This document shows positions 11,421-22,094 of a stretch of DNA of 64,000 bases, piece after piece. A program made the position numbers and the translations under genes. Source of the DNA: Dendrocalamus latiflorus (taxonomy: Eukaryota > Streptophyta > Magnoliopsida > Poales > Poaceae); assembly GCA_017311315.1 (NCBI GenBank), contig CM029658.1, positions 25,840,629 to 25,904,628 of the forward strand, read 5' to 3'. Numbering within the stretch: position 1 is the first letter of the stretch; every line of letters begins with the position of its first letter. The notes under the pieces were generated by a model. That model worked only from the letters and a program-made list of their open reading frames with translations. It ran no database searches and was not told the DNA's origin.

Positions 11421-11689
11421 ATCACTGAAACTTTTCAGAGACAGAAAAAGTACTCCGGCCAACATGGACAGCATGGAAACGAAAGAACTTCAAGATGAAC
11501 TAAGGAAATTCCTAGTGGACAAGAAGTATTTGGTCGTAATGGATGATGTTTGTACTCCTGAATCATACATCGTAACGACCTATTCGGTGCACTTGTTTCA
11601 AACCTCAGGGGGAGCAGAATAATTGTCACAACGTGCATCGACGATGTAGCCTGCCATGCTTTCCAAGATATGAGAATTACACTAGAACC

Positions 11690-12035
11690 TGTTGGATTGG
11701 ATAAAGTAATCCTGCGTCTAAAGAAATTAATCCATGGTTAGCTATGCTCAGTTAAGTTTTCAGTTACCTATAGCTTTTCAGTTTCCATGCTTAAGTTTTC
11801 AGTTATCACCCGGCATATAGCTTTTCAGTTTCTATGGTTAAGTTTTCAGTTTCCCTGTTTTTCCGTTTTTCAGTTTCTACATCTAGATTGTAATCTCTAT
11901 AAGAATCAGAAAAAGGAGCTGGTTTTTTTAACAGCACCATACACTTGTGCCGATTCCATTTTTTCCAATTCCGAGTGGTTGATTTTGTGCTTGATTGCAT
12001 GATTCGCGAGTGAGTTCGGCTGCGCACGGCTGTCA
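11690..12035 (+). mobile_element. Solo LTR F in the NLR RNBS-B/GLPL interval
   Basis: A 346 bp insertion begins TGTTGGATTGG and ends GGCTGTCA, flanked by GAACC on both sides (11685-11689 and 12036-12040). Length, TG...CA ends and 5-bp duplication fit a solo LTR of Ty1/copia type. Inside, a word like AAGTTTTCAGTT recurs about four times (11750-11860), alternating with TAGCTTTTCAGTT. Confidence 0.8.
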
Positions 12036-13235
12036 GAACCTCTATCAGAACAGGAGTCATGGAAACTCTTCTGTAAGACGGCCTTTCCAAATCATGAATG
12101 CTCTGCAGAACGGGACTAGGAGAACAGATAGTCAGCAAATGCAAAGGCATTCCGCTTGCCATTGTCTCCGTTGGTAGGCTGTTGTTCGTGCGCGACAAGA
12201 CCAAAGAGGAATTGAAGCGAATACATGAGCAGCTTGAATGGAGCTAATTAATAATCCAAGGCTGGAACATGTCAGGAATATTCTTTACTTGAGCTATATA
12301 TACCTTCTGACGTACCTGAAAAGCTGTTTCCTATACTGCAGCTTGTTTCCAGAGGACTATCTTCTCAGAAGAAAAATGCTTACACGGCTGTGGACAGCAG
12401 AGGGTTTGGTCGAGGAGAGGGGTCAAAGCACAATGGAGGAAGTAGCAGAAGGCTATCTAAAGGAGTTGGTTCATAGAAACATGCTACAACTTGCGCAAAG
12501 AAACTCGTTTGGTAGGATGAAATCGTTTAGGATACATGACATTGTACGTGAGTTGGCAGTTGATTTGTGCCAGAAAGAATATTTCGGTGTTGCATATGAG
12601 GATAGTAAATATGGGGGGTCTCTCGAGGAGAAAGATGAACGGCGATTGGTAATACACAAACTCAAGAAAGACATTCAATTCAATCGGTCTCAAGTATGCA
12701 CCGCCTTCGATCTATTGCATTGGATAACAGTATGCCATCATCCAATCTATTATGTTCAATACTGGCCCATTCAAGATATATGTCAGTGCTGGAGTTAAGT
12801 GGACTACCCATTGAGAAGGTTCCAGATGATATTTGAGATCTGTTCCATCTACGCCATTTAGGTCTGCGTGGTTCGAAGGTGAAGCAACTTCCAAAGTCCG
12901 TCAAGAAGCTTTCCAACATAATGACACTGCACCTCAGTAGATCTGGCATACAGGAGCTACCTGGAGGGATTGTCAAACTCAGGAAGCTTTGGCACTTATT
13001 TGTTAGAAGAGCGTATGATCCGTCAGGGCGAGGTTTTTGGTGGCGTACCGGAGCATGCATCCCCAAGGACCTTCGGAATCTAACGAACTTACAAGCACTA
13101 GAAGCGTTGGAAGCACAAGATGAGTTCATTAGACACTTGGGGGAGCTGAGGCAGATGAGAAGCATCATGATACTGAATGTGAAGGGAATCTACTGTGGTA
13201 CGATGAAGTTTTTGTCCACCTTAAGGATCTCGACT

Positions 13236-13421
13236 GACCCCTTTGATAAATCCGAAATTCAGAAATTTCAATAATTTCGGCTATTTTTCCGAAAGTTTCG
13301 GTCGAAATATTCAAACATCTCATTCGAATTCAACAAATACCTACAATTACGGGATGGGCCGAGAAAACCAAAATTCAGTGATTTTCACGAAGTTTGGGCC
13401 GAAATTGTAAAACCTGGTGGC
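13236..13421. repeat. Short AT-rich insertion in the NLR pseudogene
   Basis: About 186 bp replaces four bases of the sister gene between CTCGACT and ATGAAAATGAGG. It is rich in TTCGG/CCGAA words (for example TTTCGGTCGAAAT), giving weak self-complementarity. No terminal repeats or clear target duplication, so the class is unassigned. Confidence 0.55.
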
Positions 13422-14231
13422 AATGAAAATGAGGTTCTCCAATGGTCTGAACCCCGTGCCTCCAAACCTTCAAAAACTACGTTTAAGTGGACGATTGGCA
13501 GAAGGGTCGTTGGTAGAGTATCCTCTCTTCCAAAAAGCTGGGCAAAAGCTGTACATATTGCACCTACTATGGTCCCAGTTGATAGAAGACCCCCTGCATT
13601 CCATCTCTTTCTCAGTTGGCAAATTTGTCGGTGCTACGATTAACCAAAGCATACAATGGAGAGCAGCTAGTATTTCACACCGCATGGTATCCTAAGTTGG
13701 CAAATTTGTCGGCTAGAGATGCAGCAAGGTGCCATGGAGAGCCTCGAAACATTAATAGTTGTGAACCTTAACAGCTTGACTGAGGTCCCACCTGGCATTG
13801 AGTTCCTCGTGGCCCTCCAATATCTGCACTTTCAAGAAATCACCACTGAGTTCTTAACATTATTGCGCCAATGTTCTAGAATTGGAGATATGCGGTGGTG
13901 GTATACTCTCCGAGGTTGATCACTCCTGGTGCTGGTATAGAAACGTTACTTCAACTAACCTGGAGACGGCTAGAGAGATCACAAAAGTCACTTTAAAGTG
14001 CTTTCTGTTCGACTGGAGCGTACGTGGCTGTTTCCTTTTTGTACTTGCTTTAGTTTACATGTACTGGAGTGCTTGTGAGCTGTGATGCCTAGCTATTTCC
14101 GTTGTGTGATTGCTATTGGGTTGTGATACAGATCAGACATGCATGCCATGTGGTTGATGCCTTTAAATGTCACCAACACATGCGTGTCAGTGGGTGAGGC
14201 AGTTAACTGGGATGGAATTTAAGGAGCTGGG

Positions 14232-14447
14232 TGTTTAACAACTAGGATAGTTATGTTTGCACTGTTGTTTAGTATTCCTATTAGTGCCGATGTTCCCACT
14301 AAAGTTAATGTTTGGTATTCACACGTGAGAGTATTCCCACATATATATTCGTATAGTGTTCACACTCATATACTTGTATATAAATAGATGATCAATACAA
14401 ATCAAATGTGTACCAGTTGTTATCCATTCTCTTGATATCTTTCGACA
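14232..14447 (+). repeat. 5' LTR of copia element 1
   Basis: Starts TGTTTAACAACTAGG and ends ATCTTTCGACA. A TATATAAATAG-type TATA lies near 14376-14388. Diverged from the 3' LTR by many substitutions, so the insertion is old. Confidence 0.9.
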
Positions 14448-14539
14448 TGATATCAGAGTTTACACTTCCCATCCAATGATAACCTCAACAAATACATCTG
14501 CTAGCCTAGGATCGTCAATCTCAGGATTGTTCGGCACTC

Positions 14540-14567
14540 ATGTCGTCGGCTGATGTCCATTGGTCAT
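14540..14567 (+). pseudogene. N-terminal tip of copia 1 gag
   Basis: An ATG followed by SSADVHWS is cut by LTR A at 14568. The gag line resumes at 21502 with EPSFGNSINVKLSHNTYLL. Assignment rests on position after the LTR and on the continuation, as the stub is too short alone. Confidence 0.5.
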
Positions 14568-17091
14568 TGTAACAGCCCGGGTTTTTATTAAAATAAAAAT
14601 AAATAAAGAAATAAATAAAAATTTAAAATAAGTATTTTTGTTGCCTAAAGATTTAATTTTGAGTTGCTCTGATTTTTTGCTTTTCAAAAATGCTGGATTT
14701 GAAAATTAATTTAAGTAAAACTCAAAAATATTATTAAATAAATAGGATATTTTGAATTTCTATAAAAATTCTATTTCAAATAAATTATTTGGGTTTATTT
14801 GGCTTTTACTTGGTTTTCTGGTTTTTCTGGAGTTTAAAAGTCTATTTTGAAATTAAAAAAAGTATTTCAAATATAAAAATATAGTACAACATTAAGTTGA
14901 AAATATTTTATCTAAGTCCAAAACTTATCCAGGAACTTCTGTGAATTTTTCTGGCATTTATTTCATATTTTTCTGAGCTTTATTGAATTTCTTAGCCTTT
15001 TCTGAAAATCAAAATCAAAAATAAAAAATAAAAATCCCAACCCCCTCCCTCCGGACGACACGTGGACAGCCCAGATCCGCCCACGTCGCCGCCCGGATCC
15101 CGCCTACCCTCCTCCCTCGCTCGCCACGTGGGCGGCCGAGATTCACCCGCCCCCACACCGCCCTCTCTCTCTCTCCCCGGCCCCACCCGTCAGCCGCCCC
15201 CTCCTCCCTCTCCCGCTCCTCGCGCCTTCTTCCTCCTCCCGCTCGGTCGCGCCTTCACCACCGCCATTTGCGCCGCCACCCCGCCCGCCGAATCTCCTCC
15301 CTTCCTCCCTCTCTCTCCTCCCCCAAGCGGCCCGCGCTAGCCCCACCATCCCCGCACCCGAATCCGCCGTCCCCGCGCCGCTTTCCTCCTATTTCCCTGC
15401 CATTCCTGCCGCCCCCGCGCCATCTCCGGCGAGAAATCCGCCCCGCCTCCGAGCCCCTCTGCACCTATAAATACCTCCCCCGGCCTCCCCTCACTCCGCA
15501 CCACCTCCTCCTCCACCTCCCACGCCCTCCCGGCCGCTCCATTGCCGCCGTGCCGAAGCGCCCGAGCACCGCCGCCGCTTTCCACACCGCCGGCCTCTTC
15601 TCGGCCGCCTCCGGTAAGCCGCGCCCCACCCCTAGGTTCCCCCGCGCCTCCTCTCCCTCCTCCGCCTGTCGCCGCCAGCCTCCGGCCACCGGTGCGCCGC
15701 CACCGCTTCCAGGCCCGAGCCACCCCCGCCAGCGCTCGCCACCTCAGCACCGAGGGCGAGGTGGCAGCTGACGCGGGTGCCACGCAGGCGCCCGGCTGCC
15801 ACCCGTCACCCCGTGCCACCTCACCACTTCCCCTCCTCCGTGGGCTCGGTCCATGGACCGAGGGCCCACCTGTCAGTCAAACCCCCTCAGCTGATGTCAT
15901 GCTGGCGCAGTAAACCAGATTTTTCAGTTGGAAAATAATTCGGCCGAAATTAAAATCCCTGCTGACGCCATAATCCAGATTTTCCTTTAGGAAAATAATT
16001 CCAAAAATTCAGATTTTTCTTTTTCTCTAAATTTAAATTTCCCGGAGCCCGTTCTTCTTCATCCTAACTCCGATTTAGCCCATTCAAATTTCTAAATTCA
16101 TCAAAAATTCCCCTCTATCCATTTCTGGCCTCATTTCAATATTTGAAGTCAATTTTAATTTATTTTGAATTTATTTGAATTTGGTGGGTTATTTTCACGT
16201 GTAGACTTCGACGATTCGAGAGATTTCTTTGACGAAGATTCAAACCAAGTTGAAGAGCAAGGCAAGTCACACTCCTTGGTCATGTTGATCCCAAATTTCA
16301 AAATAAAATTATGATGTTTTAAATTATTCTGCATGTATATTTCTATTCAACATATTTCAATTCATTTTTAAATTTAGTTAACACATGTTTGTTACTCCCT
16401 CCTTTGATATTGCAAATCCTTATACCTTGTAACCCTAGGTTAAAACTCTAGTTGATACATTAGTATGGCTAGAGACTTTATGATAGAAAATGCTTAGACC
16501 TGCTTAGACATAATTATGGGTTGGGATACCTTTTCACATAAAGTGATGAGCTTTTCACATGAAATGATGATTCCTCTAAATGTACTTTTGACTTTGGTGA
16601 GTCAAGGAGGTTTATGAAATATTTTGCAAACAAAATATAAAACTGGTTTAGACTTAGGAAATTGGTTAGTTGGTGGGTGCAGGCATGCCCTGTTGGTCGG
16701 AGCCGCAGGGTTGACTGTCGTGCACAGGGGTACATGGTTGGGCCTAAGTCAAATTAAGGACCAGTCTGTGAGCTACTGTTGCAAAGCCCTATCGTACTAC
16801 CACAAGGCTAGTATGGGACAACCCTGGCTGAATAATTTGCGAGTCCCAACCTGGGTCATGTCGTAGGATGAAAGTGAGCGTGGCGTAGGCCATGAGAAGT
16901 CTCACTCGGCGCAAGAGAGAGTCCCGGTCTGGTGGATTCCTTACTAGGGTGAAACCTTAGTATTGGTTTGGCCAGGTTGAAGGCTTTGCATTGTAAAGGC
17001 CTTGTCACGATCTCCTCGCCGCACACCTAATGAAGTGTGTAATCCGGTGGCAAAAAGGGATGATCGTGTCTTGTGGGTAAAGCTATACAAC

Positions 17092-17134
17092 CTCTGCAGA
17101 GTGTATAATCTATCCTGGATAGCCGTGCCCACGG
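17092..17134 (+). promoter_or_regulatory. Triple palindrome module in LTR A
   Basis: Three adjacent self-complementary words: CTCTGCAGAG, CTATCCTGGATAG and CCGTGCCCACGG. Equivalent modules lie in LTR B (18529-18569, minus), both LTRs of C (26015-26055, 34363-34403) and, decayed, in D (7117-7149). In B and C the second stem reads CTATTCGAATAG, so the innermost pair is T-A rather than the C-G of A, a compensatory change. Function unknown. Confidence 0.6.
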
Positions 17135-17792
17135 TCATGGGCATGCTGAGTAAAAGTTTTTCATGGATTAGACTTGTTTTTAAAATAGTTTTTGAAAACC
17201 TTGTGGATGGATGGAATCCACGAGTGATGAAAACCTTGCGGATGGATGGAATCCGTGAGAGAGTTGCGCAGTGGAAGCGTGTGGATGGAGGGAATCCATA
17301 CGTGGACTTTTGAAAAATATGGTCCGGGTGGGATCCCCGTGGATAGGTTGGTGTTTGGTCGGAGCCTGCATTGACGGTAATATTTTCAATTACAAGTACT
17401 GTTTTTACATATAGTATCAAGTTCAGCAATTTCAATCTATCTACTGTATTTCGTTAAATGCTGTTTATGCAAACTAACCCTATAAGCCTTCCATTGATGT
17501 CTTTATCATTATATTGCATTTCTCCGTGTGACTTACAGAGTACAAGTTTGTACTCACCTTGCTATCTCCACACAGAGGAAGACGCCTTCGACTACGAAGA
17601 AGATCAGAACGAGTAGGCCACGTCTCGCAGTTGTTTGCCTGTGGGCAGGCTTGGGCTTTGCCTTTTCAGCTTCGCTTCCACAGTTTCTTTTGCAGTTATT
17701 TTTGCCAATGTGCGATGATGTAAACACTGGCCATAAGGCCGTACTCTTTAAATTAAATAAATGTCATTATGCTTGGTATTTGTTTTTGTTGT

Positions 17793-20700
17793 TGTTGGGA
17801 CCCCGGATTTCCGAACCAGGACCCTCTGTGTATTACTGCACTAGTCCCAGATCAAAGCTAGTGCACACAGTTAAACAGAAATGAATACATCACCAGCATC
17901 GTGTTATTACAATAATTGAGAGTACTGACCGAAAGGTCTCATTATTACAATTGAGGTTTCAAGACCTCACACACATGAAATAAAGCAGAAGCAAAAGATA
18001 AACTCGATGAAGACCCATCAATAAGCCACAGGCAGTTGACTGGGGAAGTGCGACCTAGAACTCCTGGGATCCTTCGTCGAAGCCACCAGCGAAGTAGTCG
18101 TAGTCTCCCTCTTGGGCTTCGTATTCTTCTGATTATTATTTTTGGAGTGCAGCATGTGAGTACATAAAGTACTCCGCAAGTCTCGGGAAAAATGCAATAG
18201 ATGCAAGGCTTGACAAAGGAAGGCTATATGGTTCTTTTGCACAAAACAAGGTTTTAATTTCAATTACTATTAATTATTTTCAAAGGCATCAAGTTAATCA
18301 AATCAATGTTTTAACAGAACTAACATTAACTTAATAGTGAAGGTTCCATCTACCAACACTAGCTTACAAATGACCAAGCTTAAAGCTGCGGGTTCCAACC
18401 ACCCTCTCTGGCTCCAACTGCCAGGATACCCTTCCGCGAGTTCCCTCCACTCTCGGATTACCAAAACATTGATTTTAAAACCAAAACCAAAAATCTACCA
18501 TGTGAATGCATTCCTTGCCCGCCCTTGACCGTGGGCACGACTATTCGAATAGTTTTACACTCTGCAGAGGTTGTACAACTTTACCCCTAAGAGACAAGTT
18601 ATCTTAATAGTCACCACGCTTCCTTTGGCATGAGACACAGATAAATTATCACAAAGCCTTTACCTCACTCTAGACTAGCTAGACACCACCCGCTGAGGTT
18701 TCACCGCAGAAGGGTTAAATCTGCCCAATCCGAAGCCCCTTCTTGCGCCATATGAGTACAGTAAATCCCTGTCCCTCACTGTGAATAAGCAGTAAATCCC
18801 TGGCACCCACTTTCCACTGGTGGTACCTAACTAGACTGTCATGAGTTAATCAGCTAGGTCGTACCCATATAGACTTAGGGTTGTACGGTAGTGCTTAGTC
18901 TAGACAAACACAAGCGTCGGTCCTTAGTTGACTAAGGTGGAACATACACTTTACAAGATCTCGTGCTTCCTGCACCAACCCGAACCAACCATCCACCCTA
19001 ATCTAAACCAATTTCCAAATTTTATTTAATTTTAAAGGATTAGTGGCAACTCCAATCACCACTAGACTTTAGAAACACAAGGTATTACAACAATTCATAA
19101 TTTCCCATTTTCAAGATTTCAAGGGTATTACATAGCATGGCTAAGCATTAAACTACCATTCTAATATCCACAAATAATTATGATACTCTCCTTATTGAGA
19201 CAAAGGAAATTCTAGGGTTATAGAGGTACATGGCATTCAAATTCAATTGAGGGCATAACAAGGTTGGATATAACTAATGCCTTAAGAGTTGAACTAAAAT
19301 TTTAAATAAATAGCAATGCACCTAATTTAAAATAATTGAAACATTTCAAAATCATAGGTTCAAGATGATCAAAGGAGACTTGCCTTCTTGCACACTCTCG
19401 AGGTCGTCCTGCTGCGGAGTGGAGAGGTCTTCAACAACGTTGGAATCTACGCGAGAAAAGACGAAGCAACAAAACAAATAAATACAAACAAAAATTCAAA
19501 TAAACTCAAAAATTCAAATAGAGGCCATATTTGGATAGATTATGATTTTATAAGAATTTAGAAATTTGAATGGCTCAATTTGGAGTTAAAATGAGAAAGT
19601 TATGCTCATTTGAAAATCTCAGATTGAATAAATCTAGAAATTCCCAAATTTCTGACAGGTGGGGCCCACTGGCAGGAATTAATTTTCAATCCTTTATTTT
19701 ATTCTTTTTATTCTGAGTCTATGACAGGTGGGACCCACTGGACGGTGAGTCCACTGGCCCTGCCTCTGACATGTGGGCCCCTCTGGCCTCTGGGCCCATA
19801 TGTCAGTGGCCAGCACAGACAGGTGGGGCCCAGATGGCAGTGGCCAGCGCAGACGGCGGCCGCTGACGCGTGGGGCCCAGCTGTCAGCGCGGAAACTAAA
19901 AGAATAGTTCAACCTCCGCGTGCGGAGCCCGGGGCTCGAACGCGCGCCGAGGGAACCGTGGGGAGAAGGGAGTAGCGCTGGTAACCAGTCGGGCGGGGAG
20001 GCGTTGCCTACCCATAAAGGGTAGGTAACCCTCTTGAGGAGTACCTGCCGGAGGGGCCGGGTAGCAGAGGACGGCGGCGACGATGCCGGCGGCGGGGGAA
20101 GGCTGGAGGGGTCCGAGTGATGCCCAAAACGCGTCCCGGTGCAGAGAGGGTTCGGTTGGAGGGGTCGGCGAGGCTCGGGGCGAGCGGAGGTGGCCGGCGA
20201 CGAGGGAGAGCGGTGGTGCAGCATGGGACCTCCGGTGCGACGGCGCTCCGGCGACGGGGAGGGGCGGCCGAGGTGTCGGGGAGAGTCGCACGGGCACGGG
20301 GGTTCTCGTGGTGGCGGTGGCGAGCTCCGGGGAGGTTCGAGGCGGCGGGGAATGCTCGCCGGAATGCGGCGGAGCTCGGAGAGAGGGGAAACACGGTGCT
20401 GGGGCGCTATGGGGCTCAGGAGAGAGAGCGGAGGGCTGAGGGTGGTTGTGCGGAGGGAGGCGGAGCCGAGGTGAGGCTTTTATAGGGCGGAGGAGGGGAC
20501 ACAGGAGCTTAATTGCTCGCCGGAGGGTCGGCCGGAAAAAGGAAGGAAGCGGGGAGGGAAGGAAAGAGAGGGCGCGGAAGGAAAGAGAGGAGCGGGGGAG
20601 AGGGGATTCGGTCGCGGCGGTTTCCAAAACCGAAGGGCCGGGAAAGGAAAGGCCGGGTCCGCGGGGTTTGGTCGCCGGCGCAAGAAAGGAAGGAAGAGGG

Positions 20701-21418
20701 AGAAAAGAAGGAAGGAGGCGGCTCCGCGAGGAAGAAGGGCCTGACAGGCGGGGCCCGCGCGCAGTGAGAGAGGAGAGAAAAGGAGCGGGCGGTGCGGATG
20801 GAGCCGCGTGGCAGGGGAGGCGGATCTGGCGGTGGGTGCGGCGCGAGCGGCTGACAGCCGGGGCCCAGGTGGCAGAGAGAGGAGGAGAGGGAGGGCGCGG
20901 TCGGCTGGATGGCCCGCACAGGCGACGTGGCGCGCATCGGGCCGGCCAGGTGTCGGCCCGAGGGAAGAGGAAGGCGGGGTGGCTGACGGGCTGGGCCCGC
21001 GAGGCAGCGAGAGAGAGGGGAGTGCGGCCTGGATGGGCCGGGAAGAGACGTGGGCGGATCCGGGCCGTCCACGCGTCGACTGGAGGGCGGGAGTTGGATT
21101 TCTAGTTTTTAGAATTTGATTTGTATTTTCAGAAAAGGCTAGGAATTTATTTAGGCCTCAGAAAAATATGAAAATACCTCCAAAAATTCCAGAAAAATTC
21201 ACAGAAGCTCCTGGACATATTTTGGACTAAATACAATTATTTCCAACTAATGTTGGTATTTAATTTTATTATTTTAAAATACTTTTTAAATTATAAAAAT
21301 AGGTTTTAAATTCCAGAAAATCTAGAAAATCAAATAAAAGCCAAATAAAATCCAATTACTTTAAAATAATTAATTTGAATTTAAATTTTTCCAGAAAGCC
21401 AAATTTTGGGATGTTACA
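17793..21418 (-). mobile_element. Solo LTR B (minus orientation) inside LTR A
   Basis: On the minus strand it begins TGTAACATCCCAAAA and ends GGGGTCCCAACA. It is 3,626 bp with an exact 5-bp duplication GTTGT (17788-17792 and 21419-21423). It is homologous to LTR A along most of its length, so A and B form a long imperfect inverted repeat. On the minus strand it has TATAAAAG (20484-20477), CTCTGCAGAG (18569-18560), CTATTCGAATAG (18552-18541), a CGTGCCCACGG stem (18540-18529) and GAGTAC/GTACTC (18174-18158). Open frames at 19.7-21.1 kb are compositional. Confidence 0.85.
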
Positions 21419-21501
21419 GTTGTCCACTGTGTGCACTAGCTGATCCTGGACTAGTGCGATTTACACAGAGGGTCCTAGAGTTGCTGCTCCGAGTTCTGAC
21501 A

Positions 21502-22094
21502 AAGAACCATCCTTTGGTAATTCTATCAATGTGAAGCTATCTCACAACACCTACCTGCTGTGAAGGATGCAGATTCTTCCTATCCTTGGCGGCACACGGT
21601 GTCTTGGTCTCGTAGAAGGAACCGATCTGGCACCACCCAAGTTAATTGCGACGTTGACAAAACATGGAGACGCATAGGTTCCTAATCTTGTATATATTGT
21701 CTGGCTCCAATGAGGTCAGACGTGCCTAAGTCTACCGCTATAAACTCTCTCACTAGAGATGTTGGGGCAAGTGTTGATTCTGTCATCATCGGTTGTAGTC
21801 TGGAATGCCCTCGAACACAAGTTTGCGACACAATCTTGGGCACATATTATGCAAATCCAATGGTAGTTGGCTATGCTTCAGAAACAGGACATGACAATGA
21901 TCGACTACTTCAATAAAGTCAAGAGCCTTACCAATGGTCTCACTGCCACCAACAAACCACTCGAAGAGGTGGAGGTCATCATTTATCTTCTCACTGGCCT
22001 CGACAATTCCTACGATGCACTAGTGACATCCATCACCACCCGAACGGAGCTGATCGCCCTCACCGATCTCTACTCACACATGCTAGACTATGAG
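21502..22094 (+). pseudogene. Copia 1 gag, central part
   Basis: Reads EPSFGNSINVKLSHNTYLL, a stop where Trp is expected, then RMQILPILGGTRCLGLVEGT and APPKLI. Later come WNALEHKFATQSWAHIMQ, MTMIDYFNKVKSLTNGL and TGLDNSYDALVTSITTRTEL. This is the copia gag (UBN2-like) domain that forms the virus-like particle. Several stops and shifts show it is dead. It is broken by LARD C at the codons for DYE and continues at 35139. Confidence 0.8.

Larger units (their letters stand above)
4571..13919 (+). pseudogene. NLR (CC-NB-ARC-LRR) pseudogene split by LTR insertions
   Basis: Closely matches the NLR at 50,575 in pieces. 4571-4716 is the end of the linker and the P-loop (GMGGLSKT where the sister has GMGGLGKTT). 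7738-7853 is RNBS-A, repeated at 7996-8094. 11421-11689 covers kinase-2 and RNBS-B. 12036-13235 runs from RNBS-D through the MHD-equivalent (IHD here) into LRRs. 13422-13919 is the LRR tail and stop. Residues 1-163, the coiled coil, are missing; a bZIP fragment lies upstream instead. Besides the insertions there are a 5-bp insertion after TACATC near 11570, a 1-bp deletion near 12240, a 27-bp deletion near 13197, a roughly 186-bp insertion at 13236 and a scrambled patch near 13690. It cannot make a working receptor. Similarity to the sister gene continues into the 3' flank to about 14,110, so the pair arose by a segmental or tandem duplication. Confidence 0.9.
14568..21501 (+). mobile_element. 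Solo LTR A (plus orientation), interrupted by LTR B
   Basis: Starts TGTAACAGCCCGGG at 14568, runs to 17792, and resumes at 21424-21501, ending GAGTTCTGACA. Without B and its target duplication it is about 3.3 kb. The ending aligns with that of LTR C (GGTCCGACA). It carries TATAAATA at 15466, a strong splice donor CCG/GTAAGC at 15614, palindromes CTCTGCAGAG (17092-17101), CTATCCTGGATAG (17110-17122) and CCGTGCCCACGG (17123-17134), and a GAGTACA/TGTACTC hairpin (17538-17555). It interrupts copia 1 gag. Flanks are GTCAT and AAGAA, so no target duplication is visible; recombination or mutation may have removed it. GC-rich open frames at 15.0-15.9 kb are LTR leader, not genes. Confidence 0.8.

Noticed and set aside
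15062..15913. Several long Pro/Arg-rich open frames on both strands
   Set aside because: They lie in the GC-rich leader of LTR A, overlap in all frames and have no domain; composition explains them.
19694..21119. Long open frames on both strands (up to 243 codons)
   Set aside because: Same GC-rich leader in LTR B, minus orientation; no conserved protein, and the counterpart frames are not kept in LTR A.
14568..21501. A single large foldback transposon with 3.3 kb arms
   Set aside because: The GTTGT duplication around the inner minus-strand unit and the LTR A ending resumed at 21,424 show two nested solo LTRs instead.
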